DNA of 64,000 bases from Aurantiochytrium sp. KH105 (lineage: Eukaryota; Sar; Bigyra; Thraustochytrida; Thraustochytriidae), in contig BGKB01000128.1 of the NCBI GenBank assembly GCA_003116975.1, positions 64,840 to 128,839 on the forward strand, written 5' to 3'. Both the position numbers and the translations under genes were made by a program. Shown here piece after piece: positions 19,408 to 27,160 of this stretch. The first letter of the stretch is position 1. The number at the start of each line of letters is the position of its first letter. Under the pieces are notes generated by a model, which made no database searches, was not told where the DNA came from, and saw nothing but the letters and a program-made list of their open reading frames with translations.

Positions 19408-20097
19408 CATCTGAGGCTCGCACGAGGCATCAATGTAAATTTCCGGATACCGGATAAGAACCAAACAATGTACATACACTTCTGCTTTTGTTTTCATTTT
19501 TACTTTGGGGGCTAATCGCGAAGACAACACACGGACGCCCGCGAGACATGGCTTGCAATCGAGAGCGTAGCATTTGAGATAGAGACATCCGCTCTTGCAT
19601 GGCCTTCCAATTGAAAGACGTCGATTATGTCGTTACTTTGCTGTTCGCCGTACGCGATCAGTTTGTCTTTGGCATGGAAGACATTCGTTCATGTGTAACA
19701 TTGTCTTTGAGAGAAACTTGTACGCTGTGTAAGTCACTACTCATGTCGGCACTTACGAACGATTCAACAGGTGCAGATGACACCTGCATCCATAAGCGTT
19801 TGGGACGCGTGAAGCTACCATTCGCTCGCAGATATCTTGCCTGGCATCCGCTTTGATCTGACTCGTCGCTCACAAACTTCTACGCAAGCTTGACAAGGCT
19901 CATTGGGTTTTCGATCTCCATGCATCAAGCCGCAGTGGGTCTGAATGAGACACTCCGTACTCTTGCGTTCATCTCAGTGTCATCGATGATGGCCACAAGA
20001 CCTCCTCTTCGAGTTCCCTTTCCCCAAGGTGATGATCATCAATGTGGAAGTATAAAACATGACTTTCTTTATGTACAGTTTGTGTTCAAAGACTACT
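19408..20097. other. Spacer between duplicated units
   Basis: Holds the 3' UTR of copy B1, a unique stretch of about 410 bases (19436-19845), then the diverged left flank of unit 2 with the 3' UTR of copy A2. No further gene recognised. Confidence 0.6.
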
Positions 20098-20865
20098 CTA
20101 GCAGTTCTTCGCGTAGCACTTTGCCTTGGAGGACGGCTTGTACGCGCCAATGTATCCGCGGTACAGCTCGCAGCGACCTGCACCCTCCTCAATGTGAGTA
20201 CCCCACGGAAGGTTGTCAGGGTTGATCGGCTTGAACTCGTAGTACTTGCACCACTCGTAGCCCGTGCAGGCTTCGCGGCACTTGTCCTCCACACACGGCT
20301 TGTCCTTGTTGCAGTACGTCTTGTAGTCTCCCAGGCCGTACGGGGTGCCGTCGTGATCGTAGGCCTCACGGCAGTAGCCATTGCCAACAAGCTTGTACTC
20401 ACACGTTGGCTCGGGCTCCGGCCGGGGAGGCGTAAAGCACTCGCTCTTGTCTGCCGTCTTGTACGCTTCGTAGCACTCGACCCCGTGCTTGGCCTTGTAG
20501 GCGCCCACTTCGCCGCGATGCACCTCGCACGTCTTGCGATGGCTACGGCTGTCGTATTCCCAGCCGGTGCAGTCTTCGTCTTCGTAGCAGAGCATGGCGC
20601 ACTCGCTTTTGGACTCGATATGCTTGTAGAGGTTGAAGGTTCCGGTTCCAACAGGGTTGCCGTAGTGGTCGACCTTCTCACGGCAAAAGCCGGCACCGAG
20701 CTTCTTGAAGGCCAAGCAGATGGGCTTGTGTGGGTGCGAGGTGAGCTTGCGGGAGTCTTGCAAGGTGGCCTGGGCCTTGGAGCGCAGGCTGGCTGCCTCG
20801 CCCATGGTGGCGAGAACGGCCATGACGAGGACGAGAAAAATGCTGGCTCGCATGTTCATCTCCAT
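20098..20865 (-). CDS. Secreted two-module cysteine-rich protein, copy A2
   Basis: 255 aa from the first ATG of the cluster (20865); the MRAS start is at 20853. Near-identical tandem copy of the gene at 17198-17965, with the same signal peptide, two G-x-G-[FY]-C-R-E modules and the same C-terminus (CYAKNC). By eye four residue changes separate them: L/F in the signal peptide, T/A in KAQxTLQ, D/A in LGxGFC and Q/P in NPDNLxWG. I count roughly 15 base differences over 768, many synonymous, so the protein looks constrained and both copies look intact. Confidence 0.8.
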   Translation of the reverse strand: MEMNMRASIFLVLVMAVLATMGEAASLRSKAQATLQDSRKLTSHPHKPICLAFKKLGAGFCREKVDHYGNPVGTGTFNLYKHIESKSECAMLCYEDEDCTGWEYDSRSHRKTCEVHRGEVGAYKAKHGVECYEAYKTADKSECFTPPRPEPEPTCEYKLVGNGYCREAYDHDGTPYGLGDYKTYCNKDKPCVEDKCREACTGYEWCKYYEFKPINPDNLPWGTHIEEGAGRCELYRGYIGAYKPSSKAKCYAKNC

Positions 20866-21581
20866 CTTTCTTTTCTTTTTCCTTTTCCTTTTGCTTTTGC
20901 TTTGGGGTGGTTTTGCTTTGTGTTTTTTGGCTGAGGTTTGCTTTGAGGTTTGTTTTGAGGTTCTGGTTCTGGTTGTCGTCTGTCTCGCAACGGGCCTTCG
21001 AGCCCTCGCGCACGATGCCAGAAGTGTCACTTCACTTCATCTTCACTGATCGACTGGCTCGTCTGCCTCTTCCCTTATTGGGAGCGAGTCGAGTAAGTGG
21101 TGACCAACGCATGACTTCGCTGGCCGATGCGATGAGATCAAAGCTGCCACTGCGTGGACGTGAGCGCGTATACGTGGAGTCACAGCCTGTGCATGGACGG
21201 CGGAGCCGAGCTGTACGATGCACGCGAGGCCAACGCCATGGCCCTTGCGTACATGAACTCGAAGGAGCGCCCGATGCGAGGAAAGAGGGAAGGAAGACAA
21301 AGCTGTCTGGCTATCGCTACCTAATAACCCAGTAGGAGGGTGCTAGTGAGGGCTGGCCGGTGTGTGCTGGGGTCCGGCTCTGTAACTTGGAACATGGTTG
21401 AGATAAAAGGGAACGTAGCAAGCGGACGATGGGCTCATCGGCCTCGATCACCCCAAGCTGCCGAGCATCAGCAAAACGCAAACGACAAGCCTCAACAGAC
21501 ACTGCAAGCCTCAACAAAGCCTATAAAGCAAATCTCAGCAACAGCAAATAGTCCCAAGAAAGGAACCTCAAAACAGAAAGA
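20866..21581. promoter_or_regulatory. Bidirectional promoter of secreted gene pair, copy 2
   Basis: Second copy of the head-to-head promoter. 20932-21742 matches 18026-18836 without a visible mismatch. The pyrimidine-rich tract at 20866-20931 differs in length and sequence from copy 1. Confidence 0.75.
21522..21528 (+). promoter_or_regulatory. TATA-like box (TATAAAG), copy 2
   Basis: Same element and spacing as at 18616, 54 bases before the ATG at 21582. Confidence 0.5.
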
Positions 21582-22313
21582 ATGCGCGCAAGTGCCCTCT
21601 TCGTCCTCGTCTTGGCCGTCCTCGGCGCCTCAGCCCAGGCTTCCAACGCCACAGAAGCCAAGACCAAGACCATCAAGCACGCACAGCCGACTTGCCTCGC
21701 CTTTCGCAAACTCGGCAATGGCTTTTGCCGCGAGAGGTACGACGCGCACGGCAAGCCCGTCAGCAAGGGCGACTTTGAGCTCTACCAGCACGTGGCCACC
21801 AAGTCGGACTGCGCCGACCTCTGCTATGAGCAAGGCACTGCATGCACCGGCTACGAGTACAACGCACACAAGGAGAAGTGCGAGATCCACCACGATTACG
21901 TCGGCGCCTACAAGAAGGCAGACGGCAACGAGTGCGTCCAGGCGTACATGACGTCCAACTGGAAAAAGTGCCACGTCAAGCCTCCTGTGGACCCCGCGCC
22001 CGAAGACGAATACGAGCTCGTCGGTCATGGCTTTTGCCGCGAAGAGTACGATCACTGGGGCTACCCGTACGGCAGCGGCGAGTACAAAACGGAGTGCAAC
22101 GCCAAGAAGCCGTGCACCGAGTTCGAGTGCCGCCAGGCGTGCTCGGACTATGACTGGTGCAAGTACTACGAGTTTCAGGACATTGACCCAATGTACGTGC
22201 CGGAGGGCTCTTACATTGAGGACGGTCACGGGCGCTGCGAGCTGCACAAGGAGGACATGGACGCGTACCAGGCATCGTCGAAGGCCGTGTGCTACAGGAA
22301 GCGACAGGCATAG
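21582..22313 (+). CDS. Secreted two-module cysteine-rich protein, copy B2
   Basis: 243 aa, tandem copy of the gene at 18676-19407 with the same signal peptide and both cysteine-rich modules. I count about a dozen base differences, all after position 21743; the first 161 coding bases are identical to copy 1. The stop differs (TAG here, TGA in copy 1) because the last codons and 3' flank have diverged. No sign of decay, so both copies are probably functional. Confidence 0.85.
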   Translation: MRASALFVLVLAVLGASAQASNATEAKTKTIKHAQPTCLAFRKLGNGFCRERYDAHGKPVSKGDFELYQHVATKSDCADLCYEQGTACTGYEYNAHKEKCEIHHDYVGAYKKADGNECVQAYMTSNWKKCHVKPPVDPAPEDEYELVGHGFCREEYDHWGYPYGSGEYKTECNAKKPCTEFECRQACSDYDWCKYYEFQDIDPMYVPEGSYIEDGHGRCELHKEDMDAYQASSKAVCYRKRQA

Positions 22314-22647
22314 GCTCGAGGCATTAAAATGGAATCTTTAGCTGAACAGTGTATATATGAATTTCTCATTTTCCAAAGATTGTTGCGAGCTGCGCGAGAG
22401 ATTTTTCGCTTCAAAAATCAGATTCTTCAGCAGAGACTATCTTGGTATGTCACCCGGTAATAAGCAAAAGATGAAACACTCGGCCATCTTCCTTGGTTTG
22501 AGTCATAGTCAGAGACGTAGGTGGCGCTCGAACACACAGCTTTCATTCGAAGTCCCTTCCCTGTATGTTTACGGAGAAGCTCAGCCGGTCAAAGTACAAA
22601 TATCTCGCAATCTCCAAGATTCCGTTTTTCAGTGTGACCATCATTTT
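22314..22647. other. Convergent 3' intergenic stretch
   Basis: About 330 AT-richer bases between convergent genes. Nothing recognised beyond presumed 3' UTRs. Confidence 0.5.
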
Positions 22648-23814
22648 TCAATCTTTGTCGTCCTCGTCATAAAAATTAGTTTGCTGAGCCCTGATGTGTT
22701 CCGCCTGTGCCTCTCGATAACCGATGCGGCACGTGTCGAGGTAGTAGTGACCATTCATGGGTACCTTGGGCGTCTGAGTAAAGAGCGAGTAAAGACTCGA
22801 ACCTTCAAAATTCGAGCTCAAAGCGTACGCTTCCACATACTCACAAGGCCACCAGCGACCGAAAAGGACTTCCTGCTCGAGCTGGCCCGAAGTCCAAGCC
22901 ATGTGCCCAAGTAAGAGTTTTGGCGATCCAAAGGTTCCCAAAGGCGCGTCGAGGAAAAGGCGAGCAAGCGAGCTGCCGTCACTTGCTGTTAAAAGCACGA
23001 GTTTCCCCAGAGTCTTGGATTCACAACCTGCCTCTTGCCTTTTCCAATGGCGAATAATAGCGCGCGAATCGTCATTATTAGCCACGATCGCAAACCAGCG
23101 AAATCTAGCGCCTCCAAGACGTACTTCTACCCCGGCTTCCGCCAAAGCCTCTGCTAGAGATTTGCTGCCAAGTCTGCTTTTGAGATGGACTCGTAATTTC
23201 TCGAGCTCAGGATCAAGTCTTGCTTGCATTTCCTGATTCATATATGACGCAAAACTCAGCCCCTTGGCGCCGTCCAAGACATCGTAGTCAAAAATGAGAA
23301 CGACGCGGTTGTCCGTGCCAATGGGAACAAGTAGAGTGCTTTCAACAAATCGTTTGTAAAGTGGGAGCACCGGCCAGGAAGACAGCGTTTGGAAAGCCAT
23401 GTTGTCCGTGACGTCTCCTGGCACGCTTGGCAGCATGCTTAGCGCCAAACGCACCTGTGGATCCTCGTCCTCGAGCTTGACATATTTAGTTCGTCGTTGG
23501 CGCCTTGACGAGCGGCCGTGGCCCGACTCGACAGTGCCTTTGGAAAGCTCTTGCTCATCCCTAGGCCTAGACCTTGTTCCAGGGTCCCGTTCATCGTCGT
23601 CTCGCCCAGGTGTCGAGCTCTCTGAAGGCAAGCCGTTCTTCGTGGTTTCGCCTCGTCTCCGCTCGACGCCAACAGCATTAGCGGACTCTTTGTTTGTGAT
23701 GCTGAGATCTTTCGTGCGGAGGCTTTCGCTCCAAGACAGCACGACGAAGTCGGCGGCCCGGAGGGTCAGCGCCAGGAGCACCAGCGTCAAGAGCAGCCGC
23801 CGTAGCTCGCGCAT
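22648..23814 (-). CDS. Signal-anchored protein of unknown function
   Basis: 388 aa from ATG at 23814. The N-terminus MRELRRLLLTLVLLALTL is a basic-hydrophobic signal peptide or type II anchor. It is followed by about 90 residues of charged, disordered sequence rich in Arg/Ser/Glu, then a compact domain from about 115 to the end. That domain has alternating beta-like and helical stretches (VVLIFDYDVLDGAKG, LLTASDGSSLARLFLD) and a Trp/aromatic C-terminal part (GRWWPCEYVEAY, GHYYLDTC). The topology (short cytoplasmic tail, anchor, stem, lumenal domain) resembles Golgi enzymes, but no glycosyltransferase DxD motif or other catalytic signature was recognised. I do not know the family. Confidence 0.6.
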   Translation of the reverse strand: MRELRRLLLTLVLLALTLRAADFVVLSWSESLRTKDLSITNKESANAVGVERRRGETTKNGLPSESSTPGRDDDERDPGTRSRPRDEQELSKGTVESGHGRSSRRQRRTKYVKLEDEDPQVRLALSMLPSVPGDVTDNMAFQTLSSWPVLPLYKRFVESTLLVPIGTDNRVVLIFDYDVLDGAKGLSFASYMNQEMQARLDPELEKLRVHLKSRLGSKSLAEALAEAGVEVRLGGARFRWFAIVANNDDSRAIIRHWKRQEAGCESKTLGKLVLLTASDGSSLARLFLDAPLGTFGSPKLLLGHMAWTSGQLEQEVLFGRWWPCEYVEAYALSSNFEGSSLYSLFTQTPKVPMNGHYYLDTCRIGYREAQAEHIRAQQTNFYDEDDKD

Positions 23815-24163
23815 AGCTCCTCCCGCGCGAGCTCACCGTTTGCTTCTCGTATTCGCACACCGGAGCGCGTGGCTCGGCGCATGAAGTGCTTGCAATCAAT
23901 TATGGTCTAGAAATGCAAGAAAGACGCTCACTTCGTAGGTCACGAAGAAGGCCAAGGGCTTACGTCAACAAAACAAAAAGCTAATAGAGAAGGGAAAAGT
24001 AGTTGCTCATTCATCTTTGACTCCTAACGGCCTCGCATCTCGTCCTCAACACAAAACGAACACAAACACAATGAGACGAGGCTCGGCTTCCAGGGGCGCG
24101 TATACGACTCACATCACCGCCGCGTTGAACTTATCGACTTTGCTTCGCTTTGCCTTCTTCAAA
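23815..24163. other. Intergenic stretch upstream of the signal-anchored gene
   Basis: About 350 bases between two minus-strand genes: promoter of the downstream gene and 3' UTR of the LPMO-like gene. No motif recognised. Confidence 0.5.
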
Positions 24164-25648
24164 TCAGACATCGTCCGAGTCGATCGAAAAACGATACGCT
24201 TTGTTGTCGCGGCGAGGAGGATTCATTCCCGGTGGCGGCGAGGAGAAGAGCGGCGAAGGAGGCGAAGGTAGTCTGGAGGGGCCTCGGGATTGCAGAAACG
24301 ACGGCAGACGAAAACTCGGGGTGCGAGGACGGTTGGCAATGTTCACGCTCGGGGTCGATGGAGGTGCTACGCTCGGAGGAATCTCCACTTCGGGCATGAG
24401 GCCTCGTGGCAATGGTGATGAAGACCCAGCTGTCGTGGCTTGGGCCGTCGTTGTGCCATGGGCCGGATTCGAAATTTCCACTTCTGGCATGATGCCACGC
24501 GGCAATCGAGACGACGATCCTGCCGACGAGACTTGGGCCGTTGCTCGAGGCGAGCTTGCCGAAAGCCGGAATCTGGAGGCAAGCGAGAGTTTCGCAGAGC
24601 GGCCGCTTTCAGTGTGCGGCAAACTCCGAGGCAGTGACGCTGTAAGGACTGAGTTTGTCCCGGTTGTAAATGTAAAGCTTCGGCCAAAGAAGCGCGACTC
24701 TGCGTCCTCCTCGTTGTACGAGCGTCTCCGCATCCATACAAGTGTAGCAAGACTTGCAAGGACGAGAAAGCCGCCGCTCCCGGCAATCGCACCGCTCGCC
24801 ACTGTGCTCAATCCGCTCAGGGTTTCCTGCTCATCTGCCTCGATGGCAACGTCGGCGCAATTATATGTTGCAGAGGGAAACTCTCCCGCCGTGGCCGGCG
24901 CATCGACAATCGCCATTTGTAACACGCAATGCGCACACGTCACGTTCGCAGGAAGCCTAAATGCGATCGAGTACAAAGAGGCGCCGTGGGGGCCAAGAGT
25001 GTTAGCCTCTGGCAGCACCCAACGATCGACATTGGACGACTCCGGGGAGCACTTCCCGCCTTGTCTGCAGCAAAGTCCCCTAGGGCCTCTGTCTGCAATA
25101 TTTTCGCACTGGAGTTCATCTGGTAGCGCACTATAATCTGCAGGAGAGCTCAGGTTGTATGGCATGTCGTCACTGTATGAGGTCACAACGGCCGTGAGCT
25201 CGTATTCCAGCACGTGCTCGTTCAAGCAATTCTGGGTCGTCACATTCGCTTCCTCGTCGAGCTCGCACAGGCGCATCTCCAGGTGCCCGCCACGATGCTC
25301 GGTGACGACAATTTCGGCAGTGAGCACTCCGCCAGCAAGGTAGGTCGTCTGAACGTCGCTGACCCAGTCGCCGCTTTCCAGCATGGTCTTTGTGGGGTCG
25401 TCAAGGAGTCCACCGCAGAGTCCGTGGCCGCTGGCTTGGTCCACATCGGGCCCGCCGCCGTCAAAGGCGTCAAGCTCCCACGGCGTCTTGTAGGCACCCA
25501 AAGCGACCACATTTCGCGCTGCCGGCGAGCGCATGTATGCGCGGCCTTGAACATGGTGCGCGAGCACGAGCAGGAGCGCCACGCCCAGGACGACTTGTCT
25601 GCGCCCCGGCTTCAAGCGCATCCTCGGCGTCGGCGTGCTCAAGCTCAT
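24164..25648 (-). CDS. Membrane-anchored LPMO-like (Chitin_bind_3/AA15-like) protein
   Basis: 494 aa from ATG at 25648; an ATG at 25621 also gives a perfect signal peptide, and the frame extends upstream to 25909 through Arg-rich sequence that I doubt is coding. Signal peptidase cleavage at VLA|HHVQG would expose an N-terminal histidine, as needed for the copper-binding histidine brace. A second candidate His is in VVTEHRGGHLEMRLC, comparable to the TANH...C segment of AA15 enzymes. SGHGLCGG and LPANVTCAHCVLQ followed by YNCADV are typical of the Chitin_bind_3/LPMO_10 fold. One membrane segment (about 310-335) and a cytoplasmic tail follow; the tail holds two copies of LPRGxMPEVEI. Oxidative cleavage of chitin or cellulose is possible but unproven, since spacing after His1 is unusual. 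Confidence 0.6.
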   Translation of the reverse strand: MSLSTPTPRMRLKPGRRQVVLGVALLLVLAHHVQGRAYMRSPAARNVVALGAYKTPWELDAFDGGGPDVDQASGHGLCGGLLDDPTKTMLESGDWVSDVQTTYLAGGVLTAEIVVTEHRGGHLEMRLCELDEEANVTTQNCLNEHVLEYELTAVVTSYSDDMPYNLSSPADYSALPDELQCENIADRGPRGLCCRQGGKCSPESSNVDRWVLPEANTLGPHGASLYSIAFRLPANVTCAHCVLQMAIVDAPATAGEFPSATYNCADVAIEADEQETLSGLSTVASGAIAGSGGFLVLASLATLVWMRRRSYNEEDAESRFFGRSFTFTTGTNSVLTASLPRSLPHTESGRSAKLSLASRFRLSASSPRATAQVSSAGSSSRLPRGIMPEVEISNPAHGTTTAQATTAGSSSPLPRGLMPEVEIPPSVAPPSTPSVNIANRPRTPSFRLPSFLQSRGPSRLPSPPSPLFSSPPPGMNPPRRDNKAYRFSIDSDDV

Positions 25649-27160
25649 GCTGATGCTCGAGTTTCTGATGATGCCTGTCCTCCGCGTTCTTGACGCGCTC
25701 GGGACCCCGGGTCTGCTCCCTGCGGCCGGCCGGCGAAGCGAACCAAGTCGAGTAGACTTGCGTCGCGTCGCGTCGCGATGACTTCTGGCCGCGCGCTCGC
25801 GCGCTCCCTCTCGATCCGGACAGCGCGCCTCGCGTTCGCGCGGTAAGTTAGGGAGGTCCTCGCCGCGCGCCAAGCCATGCGGGACTGGGACCGGCGGCGG
25901 GTCACTCACTCACTCACTCACTCCCTCACTCCCTCACTCTTACATTCTTGTCTTCGAAGTTTCTCGGAAGCAAAGGACGTACTACGCAGCCTAATAAGCA
26001 GGGCTTCAAGAGTGCTCTTGGACGGGGATCGACTGCGACTGCGACTGTGCAAGGCTTGCCACGCCCCCAAGCAGCGCAGCCTCTCCAGCGACAGCGAGCT
26101 GCTGCAGCCAGCCCTCCGAAGTCATCGTCTCCTGATCAAAACGAAGGGATCGCATGGGAGTCGCATCGCTCGCACAATCGATAAGAGCATCCTTGTGACG
26201 AATCGATCGTCATCGATGGCCATGCCAGCCAGACAGCCACTCACGCCGCGCCGCACAGCTGCCAGCCACCCACATCACCGCGAGCTTGAGCTCGAGCTCC
26301 GACTCGAGCTCCATCTCCATCTCCAGCCAGCTCCAGATGCTGCTGCTCGCTGTCGCGCACATTGGTACGTACGTGCGTACGTACCCGTCAGCTACGCCCG
26401 TGTTCCTGCTCCTGCACTCTGCACGGATTACGGACGCTCGCCCCAGCCAGCTCCGGCTGCTGCTGGCACGTGCGGCACGTGCACCATCGATCACTCGTAC
26501 GTCCCCTCAACCACGCACCGCAGCCTTTGGACGTACGTACCCGCTGCAGCTGCAGCTGCAGCTGCTCAGGCTGCACTTGGATGTTCGAGCCAGGCCTAGC
26601 CACGATGGCCGCCCGATCAGGACAAGCGTTTGGGAGTGCAGCCTTCATTCGCCAATCGTAGCGAAGCGTGGCGTGGCGCGCGGCGTGCAACTGGCGAGGT
26701 CACCAACCATGGCAAGTTGTTCGTTCTTGTTCTTGGTGTCAAGGCGATCGCTACGATGTCGTGTACGATAAGATAACCTGGTCGCTGGGACAGACCGCCG
26801 CAGTCCCGCTGCCGGGCTCGCCAACGGCTCTTCGTCCCACGAGCACCATTTTAGCTACAAGCTAGCTCGGAACAAGTTATACAGGGGAGAGCCGTACCTG
26901 GCGAGACGAAGAAGACGCGCCTCTCTTGCTCGCTTGTACGCTCGCTTGCTGACCTGCTTGCCCGCCGCGAGCGGCGCACCAAGGGAGGCAACAAGCGCCT
27001 ACTCCCTTGCGCTCTTGCGCCCTTGCGCTCTAGCGCCCGTGTTCAGTGTTGGACGAGCGCAAGCGAGCTGAGCGTGGGTCATGAAGAGCGCGGACCTCCT
27101 TGGGCTCCAGAGCACACGTCAGGGGTCGCAAAGGCGTAGACAACTCGGCAGCAGCCGGCG
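25649..27160. promoter_or_regulatory. Divergent intergenic region with palindromes and short repeats
   Basis: 1.5 kb between head-to-head genes (LPMO-like minus, C2 protein plus). Contents: (CACT)n at about 25905-25945, alternating GAGCTC/CATCTC at 26284-26330, GTACGTAC elements at 26364-26385 and 26531-26542, a CTGCAG/CAGCTG run at 26544-26565, and CCTTGCGCTCTTGCG repeats near 27003-27040. Open frames across it are repeat translations with no domain. Confidence 0.55.
26364..26385. repeat. Perfect inverted repeat built on GTACGTAC
   Basis: Arms of 10 bases (GGTACGTACG and CGTACGTACC) flank a 2-base centre. A related ACGTACGTACC lies at 26531. Possible regulatory dyad; function not shown. Confidence 0.7.

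Larger units (their letters stand above)
16945..19435. repeat. Tandem segmental duplication, unit 1 (divergent gene pair)
   Basis: About 2.5 kb holding a minus-strand and a plus-strand secreted-protein gene head-to-head. Unit 2 follows at a constant offset of about 2,900-2,906 bases. The outer edges are diverged (by eye roughly 15-20% different), the coding regions about 2%, and the central 811 bases show no difference. Boundaries were set by eye where alignment fades. Confidence 0.88.
19845..22335. repeat. Tandem segmental duplication, unit 2 (divergent gene pair)
   Basis: Direct-oriented second copy of 16945-19435. Homology fades just after the plus-strand stop, where AGGCTCG...AGGCAT remains alignable to unit 1 for about 25 bases. 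Confidence 0.88.

Noticed and set aside
16945-22335. Duplicated pair as an assembly artefact
   Set aside because: Outer flanks and the 410-base spacer differ, and both coding copies carry independent, mostly silent differences, so the copies look real; the identical core alone could still hide an assembly error.
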